Made by a program: the position numbers and the translations under genes. Of a stretch of DNA of 64,000 bases, positions 25,474-34,590 are shown in pieces. Each line of letters begins with the position of its first letter. The stretch's first letter is position 1. The stretch is from Deltaproteobacteria bacterium (GTDB taxonomy: Bacteria > UBA10199 > GCA-002796325 > JACPFF01). The notes under the pieces were generated by a model. The model did not search any database. It saw only the letters and a program-made list of their open reading frames with translations, and had not been told where the DNA came from. Location: contig JACQUX010000009.1 of the NCBI GenBank assembly GCA_016210045.1, positions 191,730-255,729 of the forward strand, given 5' to 3'.

Positions 25474-26766
25474 TCCGTGAAACAGCAGCCACGTCAGCAC
25501 GCCGATGACCACAACCGTGGTCACCAAGGACACGACGGTAAACCATCGTCTGGCACCGAGACGTTCTTCACGATCCCACTTCCACCACGGGACGAAACGA
25601 CTCGGCAACTCATCGCCCACTGCTTCCTCGTCGCTGAGCAGCCCGCGCCAGCGACCAGCCGCGCCACCGACACGCGCACGCTCCGACTCGCGCGCTTCTG
25701 CAGCACGCGCTTCGGCCGTCGGCACTCCTTGTCCCAGCGGCAGGCCTAAACGCTGCGCCACTGCTTCCTCCGTCTTGAGCGAGGTAAAAATCCCCGCGCT
25801 GTCGCGGGTCGCAAAAATTTCTGCCTCCGCTCGCGCATGACCGATCGCAAAATATTCCAACAACTCCTGCTGCACACCGGCCGCAATCACTTGCCGCGGC
25901 AGCGAGGCACCCGGCTGCAATCCGCGCACAAACCCCATCACGTGGGCAAGTTCCACATCGAAACGCGCAAATTTCTCGATCTGTCCGGTCTGGAGCGCCA
26001 AATCCCCAATCATCACCCCTTTCCCTTCGGAACCACTTTTTCCGACTAAACCGCGAAACACCATCGCGTCGCTTGCCACCGACTCCATTGAAACTTGCTT
26101 CTTTTCCGTCCGCGGCAGGAATTGTCGGAAGAAGGTCTTCCATTGCGCCGCCGTCTTTTGCAAAAATGTCGGGGGCTGATCTGGCGCCTCTTTGACGAGC
26201 TTCGCGCCCTGTTCGAATCGCTCCACAATCTTCGCTTCAAACTTGGACAACTCACGCCCCCCACTCGGCGACTCTGCGCCCCCCGGCTGCGGGAGCTCCG
26301 ATACCGTTCCCACATCCCGCGTTTTCAGCTCACCGCCCGAGCTCGCCGGCCCAGTCGCCGAATGCGCGCTTCCGCCCGCTTCCGGCGCGGCTTGCTGGGC
26401 CGACTCCGCACGCCCCGAACGTCCCTCGCCGCGCGTCGGCGCACGCGCTGCATCAGCGGGAGCTTCCGCCTGCCCGCGGTCACTGCCGCGACGCGCCCGC
26501 TCTCCGCGCCGATCCTGGACTGTCCGCCCACTCCCAGGGAGACGAAACGTGTGTTGGGTGGCTTGTTCCAGCTTGCTCGCGATGGCCCGAATGAATCGCT
26601 CCAGCAGACCGCTGTGGCGAAATTGATCACGACGCGCCGGCTCACGCCCAGTGGGCATCTCCCGTTGCACCGGCGCCCGCGTCCGCTCTTCCACACGCGG
26701 CCCTGCGTCCGCCGGCTCCCGTCCTTCCCGTCGCTCAATCGGCCCGATCCGGTCGTCTCGTCCCAT
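25468..26766 (-). CDS. Uncharacterised tail-anchored protein with a disordered N-terminal half
   Basis: The 432 residues begin with about 170 low-complexity residues rich in Arg, Glu, Pro and Ala, so they are probably disordered. A more globular part follows (about 210-330: METVAS-like, then GVMIGDLALQTGQIEKFARF). The last 25 residues form one transmembrane helix (WFTVVSLVTTVVVIGVLTWL). No signal peptide. It diverges from pilT by 77 bp. I do not recognise it. Confidence 0.6.
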   Translation of the reverse strand: MGRDDRIGPIERREGREPADAGPRVEERTRAPVQREMPTGREPARRDQFRHSGLLERFIRAIASKLEQATQHTFRLPGSGRTVQDRRGERARRGSDRGQAEAPADAARAPTRGEGRSGRAESAQQAAPEAGGSAHSATGPASSGGELKTRDVGTVSELPQPGGAESPSGGRELSKFEAKIVERFEQGAKLVKEAPDQPPTFLQKTAAQWKTFFRQFLPRTEKKQVSMESVASDAMVFRGLVGKSGSEGKGVMIGDLALQTGQIEKFARFDVELAHVMGFVRGLQPGASLPRQVIAAGVQQELLEYFAIGHARAEAEIFATRDSAGIFTSLKTEEAVAQRLGLPLGQGVPTAEARAAEARESERARVGGAAGRWRGLLSDEEAVGDELPSRFVPWWKWDREERLGARRWFTVVSLVTTVVVIGVLTWLLFHGL

Positions 26767-26843
26767 GCCAGACCATCATAGCGATTCACCCGTCGATTCG
26801 GAAGCAGGAATATGCTAGGCTCTCTCCATCCAGGGGGGGATAC

Positions 26844-28016
26844 ATGGCCATGACACTCAAAGAACTGCTCGAGAAGGCCCTCGCGGTCAACGCGTCCGAC
26901 CTCCACGTCGGCGCCGGCTCCCCACCCCAAATCCGCGTCGACGGCAACCTCAAGACCCTCGAAGGATATCCGGCCCTCACTGCCGAAGACACGCTGCGCC
27001 TCTGCTGTGAACCGATCAGTGCGGAACAACGGGAAAAAATTAAGACCGCGCGCGAACTCGATTTTTCGTTCGGGATCGGGGAACGCTGCCGGATCCGCGC
27101 CAACATTTTTTGGCAACAGGCCAGCATGGCCGGGGCCTTCCGCCAAATCCCCTTCCGCATCCCCACGATCGAAGAGTTAGGGCTCCCGGACATCCTGATC
27201 CACTTGACCGAACGTACGCGCGGACTCGTGCTCGTCACCGGACCGACCGGCAGCGGAAAATCCACAACGTTGGCCGCGTTACTCGATCGGATCAACGAAC
27301 AACGACACGACCATATCATCACGATCGAAGATCCGATCGAATATCTCTACGTGCAAAAAAATTGCGTGATCGCGCAACGGGAAGTCGGCAGCGACACCGA
27401 CAGCTTCTCGCTCGCGCTCAAATACGCATTGCGCCAGGATCCGGACGTCATTCTGGTCGGAGAAATGCGCGATCTGGAAACGATCCAGAACGCCGTCACC
27501 GCAGCCGAGACGGGGCACTTAGTCTTCGCAACCCTGCACACCAATACGGCCGTCCAATCGATCGACCGCATCATCGACGTCTTTCCGCCGCATCAACAAC
27601 CCCAAGTCCGCACCCAGCTTTCGTTCATCCTCGAGGCCGTCGTCACGCAGCAACTGATGCCGCGCAACGGCGGCGGACGCGTGCTGGCGCAAGAGATCAT
27701 GGTGCCGAATGCTGCTATTCGGAATTTGATTCGGGAAAATAAGACGCACCAGATCTACGCCTCGATGCAAGTCGGCCAAGACAAATCAGGGATGCTCACG
27801 ATGAACCAAGCGTTGGCGAATCTCGTCAGCCACCAAGTGATCCCGTTCGAAGAAGGCGTCCGCCGGAGCACCGATCGCGACGAGTTCATGCACTTGATGG
27901 AAAAATTCCGCACGATGGGACCCGCCGCACTCGGACGCGCTGTGCAGCCAGGCGGTGCAGCGGCAGCAGATGACCGGATGAAGACCCTCGGCCGCCAGCC
28001 TGCCCAAAAGGGGTAA
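26844..28016 (+). CDS. pilT: Type IV pilus retraction ATPase PilT
   Basis: The hexameric ATPase powers pilus retraction. The 390 residues include Walker A GPTGSGKSTTLAALL, the Asp box TIEDPIEYLY, Walker B VGEMRDLETI, the His box GHLVFATLHT, and AIRNLIRENKTHQIYASM characteristic of PilT rather than PilU or PilB. A GGGGGG-rich leader precedes the ATG. No other pil gene is in the window, so it is an orphan here. Confidence 0.93.
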   Translation: MAMTLKELLEKALAVNASDLHVGAGSPPQIRVDGNLKTLEGYPALTAEDTLRLCCEPISAEQREKIKTARELDFSFGIGERCRIRANIFWQQASMAGAFRQIPFRIPTIEELGLPDILIHLTERTRGLVLVTGPTGSGKSTTLAALLDRINEQRHDHIITIEDPIEYLYVQKNCVIAQREVGSDTDSFSLALKYALRQDPDVILVGEMRDLETIQNAVTAAETGHLVFATLHTNTAVQSIDRIIDVFPPHQQPQVRTQLSFILEAVVTQQLMPRNGGGRVLAQEIMVPNAAIRNLIRENKTHQIYASMQVGQDKSGMLTMNQALANLVSHQVIPFEEGVRRSTDRDEFMHLMEKFRTMGPAALGRAVQPGGAAAADDRMKTLGRQPAQKG

Positions 28017-28022
28017 ACTCCG

Positions 28023-29696
28023 TTATCGCGTCCGCATCAGTACGGCCCGCAACGAGTCCTCACTATTGCCCTGAATCGTCACGCTGGACGGCGGTGTAGC
28101 AAGATCATAGTACGCGCCGGCTGAAGCAGAAATGCTCACATTGCCGATCGACCCGACCTCCAACGCACCCACCCCAGACAACAACGTACCGCGCCCATCT
28201 TCGGTTTCACAGATGAGACAGACCCCTTGGTAATGATTCGTCGTGCTGTTGAAATTCCGCCCTTCGTAGACATAGCGGCTATCGGTGGTCACGTCCGCGT
28301 CTGTCACCGCAATGGCCACGCCCCAGCGGAAAATAAATTCGTCCCATTCATCGAAACTCCCACTCGACCCTGCAAAAGCCGATTCCACATTCATCACCCC
28401 ACTCTGTGGCGTCTGTAATAACGTGCGCAAGAAACCGTTCCCATCCGCTGCCTGCTCGTACAAGAAGCGGAGGAAGAGATATCCGGCCCCCCGCTCCGCC
28501 AAATCAGGAGAACTTGTCGGAATCAACCCCGCCGAATACGTCTCCGCCAAGAAGAGTTCTATGCGCGACGGATTCTCTTGTCCGTAGCCGACGACATCTT
28601 CAATCAAATGCGACATCGCCTCGTTCAACCACGTTGTCTCGGCCGTGCCGTCATTTTCTAACACGTGATAATAGTAACTGAGCAGATGCTGCACCTCGTG
28701 CGGAATCACGGCGGAGAGGAGATTAGATAATGCAAAATCGGTCGGAATCGGCGTTCCGTAAGTCCCGGCTTCATCCGGTACCAGTGCAAACACGATCTCT
28801 TGTTCATTGCTGGCCGGATTGCTCCCCGTTTGCGGCAGTAGATCGCCGGCAAAGAAAAATCCGGTCACGATCCCACCCCCACTCCCACCAAGTTGATTGA
28901 CGGCCTTCGTGAGCAGAACCGTAATGACGCCATCCCCATTCATATCCGGCGGATCACCGAGGATCGAGAATTCGGTGGTCAGCGAACTCTCGTATTGGGA
29001 GCAGAGTGCGAGCAATTGCTCACTCGTCAGAGCGGACGGCACCTCGTCATCCAGATAGACTGCCACATGTTGGTTGACGCATTTCACCGTGGCATTCACC
29101 GTGCGATAGGCCGAAGTCGAGTAGAGCGAGGCGAGCACGCGAAAGCTTTCCGACTGTCCGACTTGGACGGTTTTTACGATCGACTTGGCGAGCGACACAG
29201 CGCCGCGCTCCGCCGTCTCACTCGGCAACTCTCGTTCCGCGTCGCGCAGAAAGGCGTCGAATCGTTCTTGGATATCGACCGCGCCATCGATGCCGGCCGA
29301 CTTTGCGGTCGACGGCGGAGTCAACCCCGCGTCGGCGACACTGGCCGTCAGACTGCCTCCGTTCGTCAACGTCGATTGAATCAGTAACAGATACTCCGCC
29401 CCGGAGGCCCCACTCGACAGATCGAGCGTGGTCGCTGCGGCGGAGAGCTCAACCGCATAGAGATCGCCGGGATTCATCGCGGAGATACTGCTGGCAATGC
29501 TCGTTGCCCCGGCGGCTTCGTTCCCCTCCGTCACGGCGCTACGGCTGGTTGAACTGGTCGTCCCCGACGGACTCCCACAACCCGCGACCAAGAACAATGC
29601 GACATACAAGGGTATCCCCCACCGTACCCCTGTACGTCGACATCGGACCTCGCTATGTAGGTTGCTGACCTCCACCCTAAGTCGGATAATCAGCAA
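28023..29696 (-). CDS. M30-like zinc metallopeptidase, lipoprotein (paralogue 1)
   Basis: The 557 residues have a hydrophobic N-terminus ending in FLVAGC, a lipobox. The zinc site is HEVQH, followed 26 residues later by WLNEAMSHLIED, the NE..H pattern of the hyicolysin (M30) type gluzincins. A calcium-type loop PDMNGDGVITVLL lies before it. It would sit on the outer or inner membrane facing the periplasm or surface. The start is probably internal because the first 25 residues do not look like a signal. A paralogue, 30045-31721, is upstream. Confidence 0.75.
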   Translation of the reverse strand: MLIIRLRVEVSNLHSEVRCRRTGVRWGIPLYVALFLVAGCGSPSGTTSSTSRSAVTEGNEAAGATSIASSISAMNPGDLYAVELSAAATTLDLSSGASGAEYLLLIQSTLTNGGSLTASVADAGLTPPSTAKSAGIDGAVDIQERFDAFLRDAERELPSETAERGAVSLAKSIVKTVQVGQSESFRVLASLYSTSAYRTVNATVKCVNQHVAVYLDDEVPSALTSEQLLALCSQYESSLTTEFSILGDPPDMNGDGVITVLLTKAVNQLGGSGGGIVTGFFFAGDLLPQTGSNPASNEQEIVFALVPDEAGTYGTPIPTDFALSNLLSAVIPHEVQHLLSYYYHVLENDGTAETTWLNEAMSHLIEDVVGYGQENPSRIELFLAETYSAGLIPTSSPDLAERGAGYLFLRFLYEQAADGNGFLRTLLQTPQSGVMNVESAFAGSSGSFDEWDEFIFRWGVAIAVTDADVTTDSRYVYEGRNFNSTTNHYQGVCLICETEDGRGTLLSGVGALEVGSIGNVSISASAGAYYDLATPPSSVTIQGNSEDSLRAVLMRTR

Positions 29697-30044
29697 AGGC
29701 CGTGCCGACCATCACTTCTGCGACGCACAGCTGAAAATAGTGTTATATATTATTTATTTGTACGATTATTCCGCTGGGCAACACTAATGCGCGTCGGAGA
29801 ACAATTCAGGTTATCCGACACCCGATTAGCGTGTCGGCAAGCATATATGCTGTTTTATTACTGATAGTTACGCAGGAATTTCGAAATGAGCCATTCAAGT
29901 ATTATTCGACCCAGATTAAATCCAGATGCATTGAGCCACCCAACTTTAAAACCATTCGATGGGGACAGGTACCGTCAAATGCCCATATTATGGGCATTTG
30001 ACGGTACCTGTCCCCATCGGAGAGAGATAGGTTACGGCGCCTGG
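29697..30044. other. AT-rich spacer between the two metallopeptidase genes
   Basis: This 348-bp stretch without a gene is markedly AT-rich against the 60% GC background. It carries a REP-like palindrome (29957-30019) and presumably the promoter of the downstream lipoprotein gene. No tRNA or other RNA is seen. Confidence 0.5.
29957..30019. repeat. REP-like palindrome, GGGGACAGGTACC family, copy 2
   Basis: It is a perfect 30-bp inverted repeat around a 3-base loop (29957-29986, ATT, 29990-30019). The core GGGGACAGGTACC plus TCAAATGC matches copy 1 at 5399-5471. It lies 26 bp after the stop of the upstream metallopeptidase gene (the gene ends at 30045). Confidence 0.9.
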
Positions 30045-31721
30045 CTATTTAGTTCGGATCAGGACCGCCCCGAATTCTCCGCTGCCACCTGCCCAGAGCG
30101 TCACGCGCTGCTGTGCGCCGGTCACGACGTAGTACTGCACGGCCGCGGGCGCGAGCTGGGCCGTGGAATGGCCGGTATAGAGCAGCGGTTGCACGCCGGC
30201 GAGCTCCGTCCCACGAAAATCTTCCGCCGCACAAATCGTGCAAACGCCGCTGAACAGGCCCTGCTCCGCATCCCACGCCCGTTCCGCATATTGATACCGC
30301 GCATCCTTCGTCAAGCCGGTGTCATTCAGCGCCAACGTCGCACTCCAGCGCATCATGAACTCCGCAAATTGGTCAAACCCATCATTCGTAGACCCAACGG
30401 CCGCCTCGAGGTTCGCCACCCCCGATTCACTGCCATGCAGCAATTCCCAGACAAACTCCTGTCGATTGCCGACTTGCTCGTAGAGATAGCGGAGAAAGAG
30501 AAAAATACCGCCACGGGCGACCAAACCCGGCGAGGTCGGCGTCACAATCGGATTGCCGGCAGTCCGCTCCAAATAAAGGGCATAGCGCGACGGATTTTCC
30601 ATCCCCATCCCCAATAGGTCTTCTGCCAAATGCGAGAGCCCTTCGTTCAGCCACGATTCTTCCGGCGCCCCTTCACCCGCTAAGACGTGTTGGTTGTAAT
30701 TGATCGCGTGTTGCAGTTCATGCACGAGGACCGCCGGAATCAGGTTCTGCAGCGCCAAATCACGGCCGATTGGGACGCCATAGTCACCATCCGGGTCCGG
30801 CACGAGGAGATAAATGATCTCCTGTTCGTTACTGACGGGATTCCGCTCTGCCCGCGCCAACAAATCATTCGCGAAGAAAAAACCGGTGATAATGCCGCCG
30901 CCCGAGGCCCCGAGCCGATTCACTTGCGGGGTCAGAAAGACCGAGACCTTGCCGTCGTCGTTGATGTCCGACGGCGCACCGAACAGCCCGACTTCTTTCT
31001 CGAGCTGCCGGTCGAAGCGCCGACAGAGGGTTTCGATATCGGCATCGGTTAACGCAGCACTGCGACGGCTCACTGCGGTATCGACAAAAAAGACGACGTT
31101 GTCGCCGACACAACGGACCTCCCCGGTCGGCTCTGCATATTGCGAGACGGAATTCAGATTGCTGATCACGCGGAATGCGCGTTCATCGCCAACGACATAG
31201 TCGCTGCGAGTACCGGCCGCCTTGCTGAGCAGGGCTGGGCTATCATCCAACGGCTCGCGTTCCATCGCCGTCTCCCAGAGACGCAGCTGGGCATCGAACA
31301 CTCCTTGGAGATCCCAGTCTTCAACTTCCGCAGCCACATCGGGGATGCTCGCGTTGAGATCGGCCGCGGTCCCCTTTGCTGCCACCGGAATGGCCGACTC
31401 ATTCCCGACCAATTGCACTTGGGCCGCGGCGCCTCGCACCCCGAGATTCATCACGGCCAGCGCATATTCGGCATCATCGCTAGCACCGCTCAAATCGATC
31501 GCGGCAGAGGCCCCGCCTTTGAAGGTCAGTTGGTACAGATCCCCTGGCTGCATCGCGGCGGGGTTCGCCACCGTATTGGTCACCGTCGCCGGTTCGCCAT
31601 TCCCGACCGAAATTCCAGCCCGGGCTCCACTCTCCGAGGTGCCACCACATCCCGTCAGCAGAAAAAACAACCCCATTACACTACTTACTGACAATACAAT
31701 GGGTTTTTTTCCGTGTGGCAT
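30045..31721 (-). CDS. M30-like zinc metallopeptidase, lipoprotein (paralogue 2)
   Basis: The 558 residues start MPHGKKPIVLSVSSVMG and have the lipobox LLTGC. Zinc ligands are HELQH and the NE of WLNEGLSHLAED; DINDDGKVSVFLT is a calcium-type loop. The C-terminal third is close in plan to paralogue 1, down to the tail VTLWAGGSGEFGAVLIRTK. It is likely a secreted or surface-anchored protease. Both copies are on the minus strand with a palindrome between them, so each may have its own promoter. Confidence 0.78.
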   Translation of the reverse strand: MPHGKKPIVLSVSSVMGLFFLLTGCGGTSESGARAGISVGNGEPATVTNTVANPAAMQPGDLYQLTFKGGASAAIDLSGASDDAEYALAVMNLGVRGAAAQVQLVGNESAIPVAAKGTAADLNASIPDVAAEVEDWDLQGVFDAQLRLWETAMEREPLDDSPALLSKAAGTRSDYVVGDERAFRVISNLNSVSQYAEPTGEVRCVGDNVVFFVDTAVSRRSAALTDADIETLCRRFDRQLEKEVGLFGAPSDINDDGKVSVFLTPQVNRLGASGGGIITGFFFANDLLARAERNPVSNEQEIIYLLVPDPDGDYGVPIGRDLALQNLIPAVLVHELQHAINYNQHVLAGEGAPEESWLNEGLSHLAEDLLGMGMENPSRYALYLERTAGNPIVTPTSPGLVARGGIFLFLRYLYEQVGNRQEFVWELLHGSESGVANLEAAVGSTNDGFDQFAEFMMRWSATLALNDTGLTKDARYQYAERAWDAEQGLFSGVCTICAAEDFRGTELAGVQPLLYTGHSTAQLAPAAVQYYVVTGAQQRVTLWAGGSGEFGAVLIRTK

Positions 31722-31982
31722 TTACCCCCCTTTTGGAGAGGAGTAAAAGCAATGCCTGTGCCACAGAGGGTTTTTTATGACCCTATTTTATTTGACCTTA
31801 TTTATTGAGATACTAGAGGGACAATTAGGCATTTATTGCGGTAGAGAAAATAGAGAACACGACCCCATTAATTATTAAAATGCATCATAATGATAAAATT
31901 AAGTTAACTTATTAATTTTAAAAAGACATTATTCTGACGATGACGCGGTGCGCAGTCAATTTGGCGGAACATCGGATAATAA
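31722..31982. other. AT-rich intergenic region
   Basis: A 261-bp, AT-rich stretch (for example the run around 31860-31925) upstream of the second metallopeptidase gene. It probably contains that gene's promoter. I see no clear hairpin, RNA or coding frame. Confidence 0.4.
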
Positions 31983-32519
31983 TCAGCGAGGACCCGTTTC
32001 GCGGGCGTAGACTTCGATGATGCGGTTCAGTCCGGCACTCTCGAAAATGGCGGAACGGAATTCGCTGAGGTCGAGGCGGTCGGGAAAAATGAGATCAATC
32101 GCTTGTGTGGTCCCGATCTCGACCAGCAGCGGGTATTCGATCAATTGACGTAAGCGCGCCGGCAACTTGGCCCAGACATCGGGATCGCTCTCGCGCAGAT
32201 TCATCACAGCCCGACGCCGATTGCCGCGGCGATCGACCACCGACCAGCGATCTTGTCGCGGATCGAGCGGGATGATGCTGAGCGAATTGTTGCGGATGGC
32301 GACTTGCAAAAATCGATAGCCGGGGATGATCCGATCCGTGGATGGGTCGTAACTGACGTCGAACGCCAACCCAAGCGCCGGAATTTGCGTGCCGGCCGCC
32401 ACGACAATCGTCCCCTCCTTGGCCGTCGGCGCCTGCGCTTGCTGCGCCGCACATCCGGCAAAGAACACGCACATCATCACTGCGCACCACCGATATTGGT
32501 CAAGCCTCAACGTCACCAT
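31983..32519 (-). CDS. Small lipoprotein of unknown function
   Basis: About 178 residues. The N-terminus MVTLRLDQYRWCAVMMCVFF ends at the lipobox FAGC. The mature part is beta-rich: TIVVAAGTQIPALGLAFDV, GYRFLQVAIRNNSL and WSVVDRRGNRRRAV. It may be a small beta-sandwich. An upstream in-frame ATG at 32540 would only lengthen the charged N-region. No family recognised. It follows oppF at a distance of 85 bp. Confidence 0.6.
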   Translation of the reverse strand: MVTLRLDQYRWCAVMMCVFFAGCAAQQAQAPTAKEGTIVVAAGTQIPALGLAFDVSYDPSTDRIIPGYRFLQVAIRNNSLSIIPLDPRQDRWSVVDRRGNRRRAVMNLRESDPDVWAKLPARLRQLIEYPLLVEIGTTQAIDLIFPDRLDLSEFRSAIFESAGLNRIIEVYARETGPR

Positions 32520-32548
32520 GCCAACACTCCACATTTGCACTCACTCCC

Positions 32549-32587
32549 CAACTTACGCACTCAAGCACTTACGCACTTAAGCACTAA
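32549..32587. repeat. Tandem TACGCACT repeat
   Basis: Degenerate direct repeats of ACTTACGCACT / CAAGCACTTACGCACTTAAGCAC lie between oppF and the lipoprotein gene. They resemble the repeat at 7479-7501. Confidence 0.5.
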
Positions 32588-32603
32588 ACTCCGCTCCCCG
32601 CAA

Positions 32604-33584
32604 TCACTCCGCCGACGCCTCGCGCCCAACGAGATGACACGCTGCCCACTGGGCCGACCGTTTCGCCTCGAGCAACGGCACTTGTTCCGCACAGCGCGGC
32701 AGTTCACGCAGCGGGCAGCGCGGATGAAACGGACAACCGGTTGGGATACGAAGTGGAGACGGCACGTCGCCACTCAACGGTTGCACCGCCGCCCGCTGCG
32801 TCGGATCGGGGCGCGGGACTGCGGCCATCAGGGACCGCGTGTACGGATGTGCCGCAGCGGACAGGGTCGCGGCCGGCAGGAGTTCGACGATCTTCCCTAA
32901 ATACATCACGGCGACGCGATGGCACAGATGCGAGACGACGCGTAAGTCATGCGAGATCAGCAAGATCGTCAGTCCCAGACGGGATTGTAAATCGTGCAAC
33001 AAATTGACGATCTCGCCTTGCACCGAGACGTCGAGGGCCGAGACCGGTTCATCGGCGACCAACAATTTCGGTTGCAGCGCTAACGCCCGTGCGATCCCGA
33101 TCCGCTGCCGCTGACCGCCACTGAACTCGTGCGGATAGCGTCCGACGGTTTCGCTCGACAAGCCGACTAGCTCTAATAGTTCCGCAACGCGTTCCCGTCG
33201 TTTCCGAGGCGTTCCGAGCCGATGGATTTGCAACGGTTCGGCGAGCAGATCTCCCACCACCATCCGCGGATTCAGGCTGGAAAACGGGTCTTGAAAGATC
33301 ATTTGGAATTCGCGACGCAGCGCCTGAAGTTCCTTGGTACGGACCTCCGCCAAATTGCGGCCGGCGAAGTGGATTCGACCACGATCCGGCGTCAAGAGAC
33401 GGACGACGAGTTTCGCCAGCGTCGATTTGCCGCAGCCGCTCTCGCCGACAATGCCGAGCGTCTCACCGGCTGCGACGTGGAGCGAAATTCCATCGACCGC
33501 GCGCACCCATTCGTGCGCGCGACCGAAGACTCCGTGGCGCACCGGAAAATATTTGGCAACGTCATGAATCTCGAGCAAGTCCAT
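32604..33584 (-). CDS. oppF: Oligopeptide ABC transporter ATP-binding protein OppF
   Basis: This is the second ATPase of the transporter: Walker [11 protein letters not shown]-loop FQDPFSSLNP, signature SGGQRQR and the C-terminal peptide-transporter domain with TGCPFHPRCPLRELPRC. The 326 residues start at the ATG of MDLLEIHDV; a 14-codon upstream extension overlaps oppD and lacks a site. It is the last gene of the cluster and pairs with oppD as a heterodimer. Confidence 0.93.
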   Translation of the reverse strand: MDLLEIHDVAKYFPVRHGVFGRAHEWVRAVDGISLHVAAGETLGIVGESGCGKSTLAKLVVRLLTPDRGRIHFAGRNLAEVRTKELQALRREFQMIFQDPFSSLNPRMVVGDLLAEPLQIHRLGTPRKRRERVAELLELVGLSSETVGRYPHEFSGGQRQRIGIARALALQPKLLVADEPVSALDVSVQGEIVNLLHDLQSRLGLTILLISHDLRVVSHLCHRVAVMYLGKIVELLPAATLSAAAHPYTRSLMAAVPRPDPTQRAAVQPLSGDVPSPLRIPTGCPFHPRCPLRELPRCAEQVPLLEAKRSAQWAACHLVGREASAE

Positions 33585-33592
33585 AGTCACTT

Positions 33593-34588
33593 TCACTGTT
33601 TTTCGCCCACGACTGGATTGAAACAACGAACGGCATGGCGATCACCACACATTTCCAATGGAGGCGCCACTTCCCGACATTGCGATTGCACTCGTGGGCA
33701 ACGGTCTTGAAAGGCACAGCCGATCGGTAATTGCGCTAAATCGGGAACACGTCCGGGAATCGTCGTCAAACGTTCGACGTTGTGCCCTTCACTTAACTGC
33801 GGCACGGCATGTAATAGGCCGACCGTGTACGGATGCCGGGGACGCGCGAACAGCTCGCGCACGCCTGCGGACTCGACGATCTTACCGGCGTACATCACGG
33901 CCACACGATCCGAGACTTGCGCAACAATGCCGAGATCGTGCGTAATCAGCACCAATCCCATCCCAAACCGCTGCTGCAATGACTGTAACAGACTTAAGAT
34001 TTGCGCCTGCACCGTCACATCGAGCGCTGTGGTTGGCTCGTCGGCAATCAGCAGCTTCGGACGTCCGGCCAGCGCCATCGCGATCATCACGCGTTGACGC
34101 ATCCCACCGCTCAATTCGTGAGGGTACGCAGCGGCGCGCAATCGCGGTTCCGGGATGCCAACCAGTTGCAGCAACTCCATCACGCGAGCCTGCACTGCAT
34201 CGCCGGAGGTCCGCTCATGTGTTTGGATTGCCTCTGCGATTTGGGAGCCGGCACGCATCACGGGATTCAACGCCGTCATCGGTTCTTGGAAAATCATCGC
34301 GAGATCGCGACCCCGCACCGCGCGCAGCTCCGTGCCGGAGAGCTTGAGTAAATCGGTGCGGGCGCCCGCGACGGTCAGCCAGACGGAACCGCCGATAATC
34401 TTGGCTGGTGGTTCCGGAATCAATCGCAACAGCGAAAGCGCCGTCATGCTCTTGCCGCATCCCGACTCCCCAACCAATGCGAGCGTCTCACCCGCATCGA
34501 CCGTGAACGAGACGTCATCGACGGCCTTCACCACGCGGCCTTGCATCGAGAGATACGTACGGAGTTGTTCGACTTCCAACAGTGCCAT
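33593..34588 (-). CDS. oppD: Oligopeptide ABC transporter ATP-binding protein OppD
   Basis: 331 residues with Walker [22 protein letters not shown], signature SGGMRQR, Walker [13 protein letters not shown] and the C-terminal [14 protein letters not shown] peptide-transporter signature. It partners OppF to drive import. The gene is separated from oppC by 2 bp. Confidence 0.93.
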   Translation of the reverse strand: MALLEVEQLRTYLSMQGRVVKAVDDVSFTVDAGETLALVGESGCGKSMTALSLLRLIPEPPAKIIGGSVWLTVAGARTDLLKLSGTELRAVRGRDLAMIFQEPMTALNPVMRAGSQIAEAIQTHERTSGDAVQARVMELLQLVGIPEPRLRAAAYPHELSGGMRQRVMIAMALAGRPKLLIADEPTTALDVTVQAQILSLLQSLQQRFGMGLVLITHDLGIVAQVSDRVAVMYAGKIVESAGVRELFARPRHPYTVGLLHAVPQLSEGHNVERLTTIPGRVPDLAQLPIGCAFQDRCPRVQSQCREVAPPLEMCGDRHAVRCFNPVVGEKQ

Positions 34589-34590
34589 CG

